Shown: positions 12,901 to 25,799 of the stretch, one piece after another
Layout: each line of letters starts with the position of its first letter
Numbering within the stretch: the stretch's first letter is position 1
NCBI GenBank assembly: GCA_028551475.1
Contig: CM052361.1
Location: 16,185,274 to 16,249,273, forward strand
Direction of reading: 5' to 3'
DNA: 64,000 nt
DNA from: Casuarina equisetifolia
Lineage: Eukaryota > Streptophyta > Magnoliopsida > Fagales > Casuarinaceae
Position numbers and translations under genes: made by a program
Notes under the pieces: model-generated
What the model was told of the DNA's origin: nothing
Database searches by the model: none
The model's input: only the letters and a program-made list of their open reading frames with translations

Positions 12901-15900
12901 GATTGCTTGCTAGTTCTTCATGCTCGCTTTTCTGTTATATCCTCTTAGAAGCTGTTCCTTTGTGCCTAAAATATTGTTACCTTATGCATGTTTAGTTCTC
13001 AACTCTTGACAGAAAACAAAATATATATATATATATATATATATTTCAGCTACATGTCCTTCAATTGACATCCTATTGAGGCTGAAAGGGAAATAGCAAT
13101 GGCAAATATTTGTGGTTGCATGGTGTCCTGCCATTTAGTTTTTACTCAAACAAACTGTCTTTGGTTTCTACAGATTGAACAACGACTATCTCATGGTAGT
13201 CTGATATATCTTCAATGATCAAGTATGGTTCTGCTAGAATTAACAAAAGTTGGATATTCTGGGATTAAATTTGTAGGAAATTACTTTATGAACATGTTAT
13301 GTGATGAAAAAGGCCATGGTCAGGTCTGTTTTTCCCATATGGATATCACCCTTTGATAGATATATATATAGTATATATATTGATTTTTTGGTGGGTTGGG
13401 GGGGGGGGGGGGGGGGGGGGGGGATTGTTAAATTATGACAAAAAATAATACCATTATTTTGCCTCATCTAACAATATTAAATGACCTTTATTTTTTCCCA
13501 GATTGTTAACGTATTGGAATCCATTGGGAACAAGGAAGGACTGCAACTTCCATCTGGCTTTGCTGCTCGTATAGCAGAAAAATCAAATCGTAGTTTACGG
13601 AGAGCCATACTGTCATTTGAGACTTGCCGTGTCCAACAGTTAAGCTTGTTACCACTCTTGATCAGGAGCACTGTAAATTACTGTGTTCTCAAATGAAGAG
13701 TTTAAAAATATGGCACCACTTAGTTTCTGACAGTTATATTCTTCTTGTATGATGTAATTTGATACAGGTATCCCTTTACTAGCAAACAAGTAATTTCTCC
13801 AATGGATTGGGAGGAGTATATCGCTGAAATAGCATCTGACATAATGAAGGAGCAGAGTCCTAAAAGGTTTGACTGTTTTGCATCTTATTGAAAAAAATTT
13901 GTGATACCTATCATTGTTCTTGTTAGTATCCCCATCATCGTCACTAACCTGTGTTCTTTTGATACTATCCCCAAAATAATGGTCCCTAAATTCGTTTTGA
14001 AGTCACTGTATTTAATCTAGTGCTGATTGTGGAGTATGTTTTCCTGGTGCTATTAAAGAGTAAATTGCATTCTGTCAACTTTATGGTTCACATGGAGATG
14101 GTTTATTCTTTATTTGTTTAAATGGTGAGTTTTGTATACATGTCATGTGCAGCCAAACTGCATCATATTCAGTGTAATAATTGTGCAAATTACTCCTAAC
14201 CACATTTTGAATCTGTTTTCATAATTGTAATACTTTGATGCGTGCTTTGCCCAATCCTTTCTATTCTCTTTCTTATTTATTACTTCTTGGGAATCACCAT
14301 CAAGGCCTAAATTCGTGGATTTGATATTAGGTTTTGGAAAAAGTCCGTCAAGATTGGGGCTCACTTAAATGTTGGGCGCCCACTATAATTGTATTTGGCT
14401 TAGCGTATTTGATGGGCATACTGCTGTCTTGTTCTTATCTTTCTTTCTCCTATGCTTTCTGCTCCAAACCAATGAAATCTTAATCTTGAATGTTGAAACC
14501 AAGAGAAAATATAAGGGGCTGATACCTCTTTTGCCAACTACAGAGGTGAAACGACCACATGTTAGATCCTGGGTAAGCTCTATTGGAAATTAGGGCACTT
14601 TGAGAAAGTTTACAGAACCCCTTAACTAATCGTGACCAAGATCTTACGTTTCTTTCAGGGAAAGTAATTTTAACTTAATTATCAACTCTCAGGGCTAGCT
14701 AGGAATTACCTTAAGATCTCTAAAGAAAAAGATAACCGAACTCTACATGCATATGCACACACGCATGCGCACACACACACAAAGTGAGAGCAGAAATAAG
14801 TTGCTGTTGTTTCTAAGCTAAATTTTCACACAAAAAAAATTGTTTTTTCTTTCTGTACATAATAAGCAAATTTCTCATTTCATAAAAAATATAAAGAGTT
14901 AATATCACCTGAAATTGTCATATTGTTCTTGTTCTATGGTAACCCTATCCACTTTGACAGAGCTAAGTGGCTGCATGAAGAGTATAGAAATGATCATGTG
15001 TTGTCATGGAAGCATTTGACACATCCCATCTAGTTATTCTTTTAGGAAATTTATCATTTAATTTACATGGTGTCATGATGCTAATCAATGTCACAACACT
15101 ATTTAGAATTCACCAACAGATAGTAATGGTGGTTTCATTCTTCGCATTCTGAACCAGTTAATCTATCAGTAGTTTTCTCAATCACCTGCATTTCCTTGAC
15201 GATACCTTGCTCCAAACTGTTTGATTGAGCCTATCTCCATATGCTTTAGGTTGTTTCAGGTTCGAGGTAAATTGTATGAGCTACTTGTTAATTGTATTCC
15301 TCCAGAGATTATCTTGAAGGTAAGGACAGCCCCCTTTTATATAGTTAATTAGGCCTTTTATCTTCCAATTTCTGTCAAATTCTTACTAAATTTTCCTCAC
15401 TGGCTGGCTCAGAGGCTGCTGTTTGAATTATTAAAGAAATTGGATGCAGAACTGAAACATGAGGTTTGCCATTGGGCTGCATATTACGTAAGTTAACATC
15501 TTTCCATTTCAGGTTATACTGTTCATGTTTGTTCCTTTTGCATCGTGTGAGTGAAAAAGGCTCCCCCAATTTGTACCAAGTTGCAAAATTATTAAATAAA
15601 CCTACAATCAATCTGATCTCAACCAGCGATTAATTTTTATTTATCTGCAGGAGCATAGGATGCGCCTCGGACAAAAAGCGATATTTCACATTGAAGGTAC
15701 TTTACCTTGCTTGTGGACCAAGGATAGGCAATGCTTTGTTGCTTTTTCCATTTTTTTCCTCAGCTTTTTCTCACTTTATATGCTGTATGCTAATAATGGC
15801 TTTAGAATTTTCATTTTCTATTCTGAAAATTAGTGCTCAAAGTCTTGTTTAATGTTCCTAAACTTGTTGCATGGGTATCTGTTACTTGCGGAGCATTTTT

Positions 15901-17034
15901 CTTTTCCAAGTGTAAATGGGTTGTCTTCTGAAAATAGTGAAATTGCATGACAGCTGGAAAGCTGGTCCATGTCGATTGAATAGTTTTAGATAGGAGATAG
16001 GACTCCTGAAACAGTGTTGTAGACATAACAAATATGAAAGGCATTATATAAAAGGATACGAGAATGCCGGAAAAAGTGCTTTTTGCTGATCTGAATAGGC
16101 TGGAAAAGAAACAATAGGCAGACATGGTACATACAGGGAGGTGGTTTTAGAGAGAGAGGAAGAAAAAAGCACAACGTGCACCCTCAGTATTTGGGCATAA
16201 TTGAAATTAATGGCACTTTTTTAGTTGTCATACTTGTAAAAGGTGTTTCCAGTATGAGGCATTCATTTAATTTCCCCTCTAATTCTAATGCCCAGCTTGC
16301 AATCCATAATACTACAGAAACGATAAGTTCAAAGCCGTTTTAACCTATGATACATTAACATTCATCTTAACACCTTACCCAAGGATACAAATTAAGGTAC
16401 AAGTATGTACATAGGTTTCGCAAACTTTCTTTGTGAAATCCGTGAAATAGCGAAACTTATTAGCATTGTATCAAATGGTTTAGAGAGGAGGATCTCTTTT
16501 ATTTTACTTCACTTATCAGCTGCTATACCAAATTTTTCATCCAATATTACCCCGTCCATGTGTTCTTTATTTGCTTATGCTAACTTGTCCTGCATGACCT
16601 GAAAGCTACTGCATTAGTTGCATACCTTCTTTTCTTCAGAGTGGAACTCCTATCAATAGTTGTTTTTGCTCACTTGAATCATTATCTTGCTTCAGTTTTA
16701 TAATATTTAGATCTGGTACCAGTAATGCAGATTTTAGAATCCTAATGGATTATGATCTTCGCATATTTAGTAGGAATCAACACTCATTCTGTCATTAGTT
16801 AGCATCACGGTCTATCACGTTCCCTTATTTCAATAGTTTGGGACTTAGCTTGAATGGTCTATTAGTTAATTCCTCTGATTCTAGAGCTACAGATGCGAGT
16901 ACACCATCTGCAGCAAGGAGAAGACATATTTTTAAACCAATTCACTGGTGTTCTGTCTTTCGATCTGTTTTACAGCATTTGTGGCCAAATTCATGAGCAT
17001 TTACAAGTCTTTTCTCATTGCAACGTTTGGCTAA
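9973..17034 (+). CDS. RFC3: Replication factor C subunit 3 (clamp loader small subunit)
   Basis: AAA+ subunit of the RFC complex that loads PCNA onto primed DNA in the nucleus; the match is to plant and human RFC3 (yeast Rfc5). Exons: 9973-10056, 10162-10272, 10674-10706, 10849-11017, 12238-12419, 13502-13638, 13768-13866, 15250-15319, 15413-15487, 15651-15696 and 16976-17034. All phases close, giving 354 aa, the normal family length. Walker A is GPPGSGKKT at residues 41-49, with the double Lys typical of this subunit. Walker B is LNEVDK at 136-141, and the SRC motif is at 179-181. The C-terminal collar follows (PPEIILKRLL...AAYYEHRMRLG...HIEAFVAKF) and the protein ends TFG. The start is set by MLWVDKYRPKTL, the family N-terminus. 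Exon 8 has a second AG 10 nt downstream of the acceptor used; it would break the frame. The gene is convergent with the ZFWD gene. Confidence 0.97.
13018..13044. repeat. (AT)n microsatellite, RFC3 intron 5
   Basis: An uninterrupted AT dinucleotide run of about 12-13 units in the intron between RFC3 exons 5 and 6. Confidence 0.9.
13398..13423. repeat. 26-nt poly-G tract, RFC3 intron 5
   Basis: Twenty-six consecutive G residues lie 78 bp upstream of exon 6 on the sense strand. In RNA this could form a G-quadruplex close to the branch-point region. Long homopolymers are also frequent sites of sequencing or assembly error, so the exact length is uncertain. Confidence 0.9.
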
Positions 17035-18151
17035 AGACCAGTGTGCTCATAGCAATCGAAAACTCAGCTGGCCATAATGGAAATGGTTTATGCACTACGA
17101 GGTTCTGTTCATCTTATCAGGGCATGTTATGGTTAGATGTTTTTCTCGACATCTTTGTATGTTAAAGCTTCCCGTACTTGAATACAAAGAATGGTTTCAC
17201 GGCACAATTATTGAGGACTCGTGAAATTGTTGTATTCAGATAGAAAGAAAAAAAAAAATTCCCACCTTAAGATTATTATACCATGCCTTACTTCTGATTT
17301 GCTTTTTGACATTTACATTCATTTACTTTTATTTGTACTGTAGCTCCAATTCCATAGTCAACCTTTACATTAAAATCAGAAACGCAATTTAATTTGGATG
17401 TAAAGTGTCTCTTGAACTTTGAACGAGATTAGTAGTCCCAAAATGAGAGAATTGTTCTAGGGATATGTCTCTCTAGGAGGATCAGCTTCCTTAATGTTTT
17501 AGGTTGTTGGAATGGTGGAAGAGAAAATGAGAAAGTGACAAAAGACATCAGGAATCCTGCTCTCTAAAAAGATACCTTTTGATAGGCAATTTGATTGTCG
17601 ACAGTAGCAATTGGTATTGGCAACCTGCGAAAATGTTGTCAAATTTAAGGTGGCTTCCAAAAATTTGGATAAACTATGAAGCTAACCATTCTCAAATTTG
17701 AAGTGATTTCCAACGTTGCCATATAGGAATCTCTGTATTAAGAAATTTGGAGTCTAACGAAGCTTTTCGAGCACCTATAACAAGGCATGATTAAAAGACA
17801 ATAGATTGTCTACTTGTGAAAAGTGAAAAGCTAAAGAAGACATCATTAATATCATAGGTCCAGCGTGTTTTTAAGTTGGTCAATGAAGTTGGGTGTTCCG
17901 ACTGGGTTTTGGACCTAACCTTGGGATATAAACTCAGCACGCCTTCTGGTCGTGTGGCACCTCTAAAACTAAAAATTATAGGAGTGAATGTCCCTGCTGG
18001 TTTATCATTCACATGAACATTATTCAGAAAAAAGCATTCAATCATTCAATGATATAGTTGACATCCAACTTTTACAAAGCAAAAGATGGGCGAAAATAAA
18101 TTACTACAGCAATGACAAGTATGTACATCTAAGTTTGTATTGTCTCATTTG
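17035..18151. other. Convergent spacer RFC3-ZFWD (parent of dispersed copies)
   Basis: Contains the 3' UTRs of two convergent genes. No gene is seen. Several pieces recur elsewhere in the window: 17,607-17,785 is similar to 25,112-25,330; 17,770-17,985 is similar to 30,345-30,545, inside the MFAP1 intron; 17,995-18,150 is similar to 31,690-31,860 and in part to 62,300-62,390. Confidence 0.75.
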
Positions 18152-21100
18152 TTATTCTTGGTGTGATGCCTTCAATTTGGGTAACCATTTCCAAACTGTT
18201 ATCAATCCAGTTTGATCTCCCGTGAAAAAAAGTCCTTCTCCATCTGGACCTACTCGCATTGCTCCAACTTTTTGCTTGGACAATAATCTGCCCCTATCAG
18301 CAAATCTAAAAAATAAAAAATAAATATTAGTAGCCATTAACAAAAAAAAAAAAGATTACTTTTTTGTCAAATAGAAAGATTTATGGAAGGCTAAAGTATA
18401 CTTACGATGGCAATTCATATAAGTGGACAGAATTGTCACTGCAGGAGCAATACAAAATGGGTTTACCATTCCCATCGCTCATCCCACGAAATGAGAGAAT
18501 GCCCTGTTACAAGAAAAATTAAATAGTCAACTTAAGCATGTCAAAGTTACCATTCAAGAAGTAATAACTTAACATAACTTTGACAATATTCAAGACATTA
18601 GCCCAAATGCATGACAATACCCAAGCAAATATATCTATAAAACTTCTAAGAATAAAATGACAATGGGCCAAACAATGCAATGTTAACGGCATTCATATTA
18701 AAAACACAAGGAAAAACTAGAAAGATAGTTCCTTGTTTTATTATTATGAACAAGATAACACCAAGTATAGGTTAGCATTTACTCAACTATTTACTACTTT
18801 ATCTACTGTGTAAAAGGATTGATATGGCATAAACTGGTCTAAAATACTTCCAACTACTATAGAAAACTCCAAGCAAAAGAAAAAAGGGGAGAAACAACAA
18901 ATTTCTCAGCAATCAACTTTTATGAATGTGGTGACTAATGACTTACATGTTCTTCATTGTGTGTATAGATTACTTCCAAATCCTCTTCGTTTAGAGCCCA
19001 GACCTTGATTGTGCAATCCAAAGAACCAGAAAATAAGTACTGATCCCAACATATAAGAGACGTCACAGTATTAGCATGACCATCCAATGTCATAAGACAC
19101 TCCAAAGTTTTGTGGTCCCAAACCTGAAACAAGAAATATGAAAAATAAGAAGAATGATACAATCATATCAAGATTACATAACAACCTTATTTCAAATACT
19201 TTATAAACATTTATAAAGTGAAACTCAATTAATAAGTGAATAAAATTATGATAAACGTGATTACTCAAGTACACATAAGCAACAAAACAACATAATTGCC
19301 CTCTGAAAAGGGAAATAGTGTATAAACACCTCCTACATTGCAAAGAAGGAAAAAAGCAATCATTAAACATACAAAAAATTAGCTAATACAAAAGAACAGC
19401 ACCCAAAACACCTAATCAAAAGTCACTCCAACATTTAGCTTGAGCATCCAAACCAACTAAAAGTAACTCAATTTTTAGCTATCAAAAAGGAAAAGAAATT
19501 CACAAAATACCTTCATGCTAAACACTTAATCATGACTCAATCCAACTATTATGCTTATAGTATTTAGACCAATTACAAGAAACTGAATTTGTGGCTGTTA
19601 GAAGAGAAAAGAAATTAACGGAACACCAAATTATTATTTTAACATAACTGCTTGTGTCTCATCAAATTACTACAAGTGAAAACAAAAAGATGAAAGTGCA
19701 AGTCTTCATTTTAATCAACAAACTTACCCTTATTGAATGGTCCTTGGAGCCTGAATACAACCAGCCCCATCCAACGGCTAAAGATACCACATCACATGCA
19801 TGTCCTTGAAGAGATGAAACTGGTTGCAATGGGAAATTTGTCTCATTACTGCACTTCCATGCCAAGATAATACCATCCTGTAATTCACAAAAAACTTTAT
19901 TACGGATGTAACACTACAAGCATGAAAGTTCTGCAAAATTACAAGATTTGCCTGAATGCATTAAAGCATTAGAAATAACACATCTAAGAGATTGAACCTT
20001 CAAAGTCTAATTAAGTCTCAAGGGTTATCATGAGAGCAACATTAATGTTGTCTCACAAGCAACTTAAAAGAGGTCAATCAGTCCAAAGATACTAAAATAA
20101 AATCCAGTGATATGACATTTTTTATTCAAATTCTAAGAAATTCAAAGTGTAAAGACGCTAATTACCTGGCCTCCAGCAAAAAGCATATCATCAGTCGTTG
20201 CCATGGTATGGATGAGGCCAGTAAATCCATCCAAATCATATGCAGCACCAGAAACAGTGTTCCACGCCTGCCATATCATCAAAGTGCAAGTTGAGATCAC
20301 ATGTTAAACCGTTATGCAAAATCTTAATGGCAACAATGACCCAAAAATAAAAACAAGAAGAAAGCAAGACATACTGGGCTTGAAGCTTACCTTAACAACA
20401 TTCCGCATGCCAATAAACACCCAACCAGCTTCACTTGTAACACATCCAATTTCACTACCAAGATCAACAACGTGAACACACTGTGCTGTATCACAGTCCC
20501 AAATCCGAATAGTTCCATCACTAGAGCCTGAGTAAAGCTTGTTGTTTCTTTCAGGAAGTGCTATCCCCATGACAGCCTGTTTTCAAAAGAGTAATGAATA
20601 AGCATTTTCAAGATTTCAATTAAAAAAAAAAAAAACAGCTAGTATCATCTTGCACACATATGAGAATTAGGTATTAATAGGCGTCTTCAAAATACTAATG
20701 ATTTTGCTTCAATAAATAGATTAGAAATCCCAATATTTGATTTTTATCACAAGATTTACAATATATTTTGTTATTTTGCTCCAAATTTTTCTTTTTTTAA
20801 CACATAATGACCCACTTATATCCATAATGATGTTTGTTTTGTTGCCTATCACACTGTTTCACACAGATGGAGGAGAAAAAAAAATCAAATTAGGAGTTGC
20901 ACCATCATATTAACTGCAGCCAAAACCGAAATTATGGCCATTTCAAGCAATCTTTCTTAGTTTTGCACTCAACTACGATGAAAAGTTACATATCAACAAG
21001 TCAATTGGCAATACTAGCAAATAACCTTCCATTTTTTTGTCGTGAACAAAACCAAGGTGACTACCAGAACAACTACATATCACAGAATCAAACAAAGAAT

Positions 21101-22032
21101 ACAGATTATATATTTAGAAAACTTGTTCTCATACACTAAATTCTTCATCTTTGAATGCAACAACCAGAAGAAGAAAAAGGATAATAATAACAATAAATGC
21201 CAAATAAAAAATAAAGGACAATGCAAAGTAAGACGCAAAATCAACACACTGCTACCTTCGTGTGTCCTTGTAGGCATGTCAAGGTCCTTAACTCCTCCAC
21301 ACGAGGGACAGAATTCTGAAACTGGCCATTATTGCTGGAGGATTGATCAACATTTTGTGGGGAGCCTTTGGTATTATCTTCACACTTCTTAAGACCATTC
21401 TCTAAAGTGTTCAATCCCCTCTGTTCAATATTCTCAGGTAAAATCTTCTTCAAAGTTTTCTTCTCACAGTCTTGAGAACTAACATCTTCATGTGGCTTTT
21501 CCATAACGCTGGACTTTTCCACTGCTCCCTTCGTGTGCCCTTGGAGGCATGCCAAGGTTAACTCTTCCACAGGAGGGACAGAATTCTGAAACTGACCCTT
21601 ATTGCCGCAGGATTGATCAACATTTTGTGGGGAGCCTTCAGTAATATCTTCACACTTCTTAAGACCATCCTCTAAATTGTTCAATCCTCTCTCCTCAATA
21701 TTCTCAGGTAAAATCTTCTTCAAAGTTTTCTTCTCGTAGTCTTGAGAACCAAGATCTTCATGTGGCTTTTCCATAATGCTGAACTTTTCCAGAACCAGCT
21801 TATTCTTCAAACGAATGTAAGTGGCCTTCTTTTTTTCTGGACCCGACAACTCAGTGTGGGACTGCCTTTTTGCACATGTTACTGGCATTTCACAGTGAAG
21901 GAACCTACATGGGTTCCTGTTGCATTTGCCGTTAAGCCAGAAGATGCAAACAGTTTTATTGGGCGAAACTGTTGCAGCTTCTCTTCCCAGGCGATGAAAA
22001 ACCGCTGACCTTCTTGCAGTCTGGGCAGCCAT
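18152..22032 (-). CDS. CCCH zinc finger and WD40 repeat protein (ZFWD family)
   Basis: Plant ZFWD-type protein, probably an RNA-binding or adaptor protein; the biochemical role is not established. Coding exons in transcript order: 22032-21256, 20576-20391, 20267-20166, 19877-19728, 19123-18947, 18503-18406 and 18305-18152. Phases all close, giving 547 aa. The N-terminal zinc finger is C29-x7-C37-x4-C42-x3-H46 (FWLNGKCNRNPCRFLH), the ZFWD spacing. Seven WD40-like blades follow, from LTCLQGHTK (about 252) to ITVWKWLPK at the C-terminus, including SSDGTIRIWDCDTAQC and SGSLDCTIKVWAL. Oddly, residues 82-171 and 172-259 are tandem copies, making the linker about 90 residues longer than usual. The ATG directly follows a likely acceptor (tttgtttaatag), so the 5' UTR is probably spliced. 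Three degraded copies lie downstream in the window. Confidence 0.93.
21256..21797 (-). repeat. Tandem 273-bp exon duplication in ZFWD exon 1
   Basis: Two direct copies with a 273-bp offset (about 21,256-21,525 and 21,526-21,797) encode near-identical segments sharing MEKPHED, KKTLKKILPENIE, GLKKCED and CLQGHTK. The unit runs a few bases into the intron: after GHTK the downstream copy has the donor GTAGCAGTG, while the upstream copy reads GGAGCAGTG and is translated as GAVEK. The duplicated donor has therefore lost its GT and become coding. Confidence 0.9.
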
Positions 22033-22919
22033 CTATTAAACAAAAATAGGATGAAATAGAGTAAAGAACAGAATGATCCACATAGAGGCCCTTCAAACCA
22101 AATCAAATATCTGCCTTCCATGTCCAAAGATCCAAAAGAATCACCAGCCCCAATTTCAATAAAGTCCTTACAATAAAGAATGAAGAAGGTGATTTCCACA
22201 TGTCCTTGGCAGAAGATTCAAACTAGTCAGCAGCCTTCAGATCATTTAAAACCCTACAGCCGCATTCAGCAAATATCGCAAACCCTAGGGATAGTGTTGA
22301 AGAGACCAAACTAAAGTCCATAGATTCGCAAGGCTTTCCGTTCCATTTCATCAGCTTGATATATTGAGTCATCCGAACAATTCCCCAATTTCCGATATCC
22401 AATCAAACTGAAAAACCCATCAACACTGGCAAACTTTTGAAGAAAAGCCTAAATTCAATAGCTGGTCCACTTCCGGACCTAGGGTTTACTTCCCGAATTC
22501 CTCACAGAATCCTTTTGCCGAATCCAACAATAGATAAAAAAAAACTCCCGGGCTCCGATCGTGAAGAGAATTCCCAAATTTGTATCAGGTCGAGTAACCT
22601 TATATATCTAGAAAACCCCAAAAAAGGAAAACCTTAATTCAATAGCTATTCGCCCACCCTGAGTTCCTTTCCCTAAACTCCGATCAACCCACTAAACCTA
22701 GGAAATATCGGAAGCTCGAACACAGAAAGAAGCCCAGAAGTTATTGAGTGATCTGTTAATGGCTGACGATAATGAATGTCGGAGTTGCTCGAAATCCTAA
22801 AGAAATTGGGCGACTCGCCAAGGTTGTGGCAGATAGAAAAGATCGAAAGACAAGCTAAGGCCTTATTTAAAACCCTAACCAGATAAAATCCTAGAAAGAA
22901 CTGGAGTTCCATAGCTAAC

Positions 22920-23035
22920 CTGTCGCAGTGAGTACGGGCGAGCGCAGACGAAGCCGATCGCAGCAGAGACGAAGAGAGGGAGAAAGCAGAGGGAAAAAGA
23001 GAGAGAGGGAAAGAGCGAATGACCGTCGGAGAGGT
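22920..23035 (-). other. Likely ZFWD 5' UTR exon and promoter edge
   Basis: On the minus strand this purine/pyrimidine-biased block ends in CGACAG|GTTAGC, a good donor at 22919/22920. It pairs with the acceptor just before the ATG at 22032 and predicts an 887-nt 5' UTR intron. The 5' limit is a guess. A 79-codon open frame starting just inside this intron (22912-22673) is also open in the pseudogene copy, and I do not regard it as a gene. Confidence 0.5.
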
Positions 23036-23039
23036 ACAG

Positions 23040-24540
23040 TGTCTTTTTATTATAAACGAATAGGCGGTGTGTTTTTTTCTTTTTTCTTTTTTCTTTTTAT
23101 TTTATTTTTCATCTTTCCAAAAAGATATAATTTATTGAAATAAAACAAAATGGACCGGGCTGCCGCTAACTCTTTTAAACATTTCTTTTTCTTTTACTCT
23201 TTTAACATAGTGGACTACTTTCTAAAATGGTTAAAAGAAGAAAAAATATTATAACTATGAATGAACATAGTTAAAGATTTTATAACTAAAAATGGAATTT
23301 CATTTTTCCTTAGAAAAGCTTATAAAAAATTGTTGACTTCATTATATAACCAAACACTGATAATTTAATTTTCTTCCATATGTTATGACATAATCTTTTT
23401 ATTTGATAATTTTTTTGGATTCTAGTATTACTTTTGCTTATAATAAAATATTAATAAACTAGGACAAGTCAATATTTTTTAATTTAAGTTGTTAAGCAAA
23501 GTTTTGTGAGAATTTTAAGTTATCAGAAAAAAAAAATTATGTGTTTGTAGTTTTGGCCAAGCAAGTGATAGAATGAAATCAATATATCTAAAGGCCAAAA
23601 TATAATAACTTAATTTATGAGTAAGTGATAAAATAAAATCAAGAAAACCCAACTTTTGATAAACAGAATATAATAACTTAATTTATGAGTAAGTGATAAA
23701 AACCCAACTTTTGATAAACAGAATGTGAACAATAGTAGGTTCATAACTACTACTACTACTACTACTACACTAAAGCAAGAACACAAAAATATTTACATAT
23801 CCATCACACATTAATAGTTGCCACTAACCTGCTCAATGGTTTTGATCTCCATTAAAATCACTGCAAAATACAATTTTATAGTCAAATATGAAGACTGATC
23901 AAGGAATATAAGACTTTTAATTGTGAGAAAATATAAGGCTTCAGCTTTCCAATTGGAAAAGGGCACCAAGGGTAGGAAAGTTAAAGAAATTAACAGTAAA
24001 AATGTAACATTACAAGAAAACTAACAATCATTTGCTCCAGATCAAGACAACAAAAACAGTGCCGAGAAGTGAACTAGATGGTCACAGCCTAATTTGGCAA
24101 TACAACAATGAAGAATGCACGTTAATGTTAATCACGGTCAAATCTGTCTACTGCTCTAATCCGTATGTGAAGCAAGGCAAGATGCTGCAAAGTTGGCAGG
24201 TAGGATCTCACATTCTTGGAATGCACAAGTATGATGCGTTTTGAGCTTCAATAAAATGCATAAAGGACGAGTTTCGCGACTGTTAAAAACACATAAGATT
24301 CGTACCTTTTTGAATCCAGCAAAACACATAAATTGTGTTTTGTGCTCAACAAATAATCCATCACAAAATGCATGATTTTACACGTTTGGAAATTAGCATG
24401 TAGATCATTACAAAATCACAAAAAATGTGCGTTTACACACACTAAAGTTATGCGTTTTTATTCCGAGCAGCAACCTTCATGAAATAGCCATGACAATGTG
24501 TATTTCATGCGTAATATGCCAACTCGTTGCATGGCATATG
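23040..24540. repeat. ZFWD upstream region, parent of three other copies
   Basis: AT-rich noncoding sequence upstream of the ZFWD gene, beginning with a T-rich run. It contains an (ACT)n microsatellite (23746-23768) and a short local duplication around 23,608-23,724 (repeats of TTATGAGTAAGTGATAAAA). Similar sequence occurs at 32,470-33,645, 52,690-53,225 and 63,110-63,910, always in the same orientation and always next to ZFWD-derived sequence. Confidence 0.8.
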
Positions 24541-24544
24541 TTAG

Positions 24545-25365
24545 TTGCCGAAGTGTAAATGGGTTGTCCTCTGAAAACAGTGAAATTGCACGGTAGCTGG
24601 AAAGCTGGTCCATGTCCATTGAATAGTTTTAGGTAGGAGGTAGGTAGGAATCCTGAAACAGTGTTGTAGACATAGCAAAGATGAGAGGCATTATATATTT
24701 AAAAAGAAAAAAAGAAAAAAAAAAAGAGAATGCTGGAAAAAGTGCTTTTGCTGATCTGAATTGGCTGGAAAAGAAACAATACTGTCATTAGTTAGCATCA
24801 TGGTCTAATCACGTTCTCGTATTTCAATAGTTTGGGACTTGGCTTGAATGGTCCATTAGTTGTTCTATAATTCCTCTGCATTCTAGAGTTACAGATAGCT
24901 GCAAGTACATTTACAAGTCCTTATCTGCAGCAAGGATAAGACAAATATATTTTAAAACCAAGTCCTTTCTTATTGGTGTTCTATCTTTTCCATCGGTTTT
25001 ACAGCATTTGTGGCGAAGTTCATGAGCATTTACAAGTTCTTTATCATTGAAACGTTTGGCTAATCCTTGCTTTCTCTAAAACGATGCCTCTTGATATGTT
25101 ACTTACTTGATGGTATTGGCGACCTGCGAAGCTCCAGTAATGTGCACTTTGGACAGAATTCTATACATGTTCTGGGCACAAATGTTGTCAAATTTAAAGC
25201 GGTTTCCAACAATTTGGATAAACTACGAAGCCAACTATTCTCAAATTTAAAGTGGTTTCCAACGTTGCCATATGGGCATCTCTGTATTAAGAAATTTGGA
25301 GTCTGTTCGAGCACCTATAACAAGGCCTTTTCTCCTACGGGAGGTAAGATAAAATGGTAAATCTT
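24545..25365 (+). pseudogene. Partial copy of the RFC3 3' end, with last exon
   Basis: Direct-orientation copy of RFC3 intron 10 (from about 15,910), the terminal exon and part of the 3' flank. About 670 bp corresponding to roughly 16,120-16,790 are missing, as is the parent stretch just after the stop. The exon copy at 25005-25063 keeps the acceptor (ttttacag), the exact 59-nt length, an open frame (FVAKFMSIYKFFIIETFG) and the stop. It differs from the parent at four residues (parent ...SIYKSFLIATFG). No other RFC3 exon is present, so this is a fragment and not a second gene. Confidence 0.88.
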
Positions 25366-25526
25366 GATCTCTTTGAAGTGAAGATGGGCGTATCTCTCTC
25401 TTAGATTGGTACATTCTAGGGATTTTATGGTGGGATTTCTATATAAACCAGTTGTTTTAAGGGCTTTGGATGATTTGATAGTGATAATTGGATATACTAT
25501 TTAAAAACGGTTTGGCCTTGTAATCA

Positions 25527-25580
25527 ATACCAATACCAATACCAATACCAATACCAATACCAATACCAATACCAATACCA
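25527..25580. repeat. (ATACCA)9 hexanucleotide microsatellite
   Basis: Nine perfect tandem copies of ATACCA upstream of MFAP1, likely length-polymorphic. Confidence 0.97.
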
Positions 25581-25799
25581 AGTGGCTAAAATGTGGGCAA
25601 AGAAATGTTTTAACCATCAAGGCTCCTCAGTAACTATTTCAATTGCAATAATAAATTAAATTTTAATAGGAAGAGAACTTTTGAACTATTGTTACTACCA
25701 TATCAAGTTTAAAGGTTAAAAATTATTAAAAATAAAAACAAAAAATTTTATTAAAACGACAACGATTATGGTCGTAACAACAAAAAACGACCGCCTCTA

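Noticed and set aside
15811-16174. 104-codon minus-strand frame in RFC3 intron 10
   Set aside because: No family resemblance; overlaps intron sequence that is partly duplicated at 24.5 kb with indels that break the frame.
21080-21392. Lys/Asn-rich frames around 21.1-21.4 kb
   Set aside because: Intron sequence and antisense shadow of ZFWD exon 1.
22673-22912. 79-codon minus-strand frame, also open in pseudogene copy W (45,206-44,874)
   Set aside because: It lies inside the predicted ZFWD 5' UTR intron, its start is just after the donor, and conservation in the copy is explained by recent duplication of the whole region.
25005-25063. Second RFC3 gene
   Set aside because: Only the last exon and adjacent noncoding sequence are present; the ten other exons are absent.
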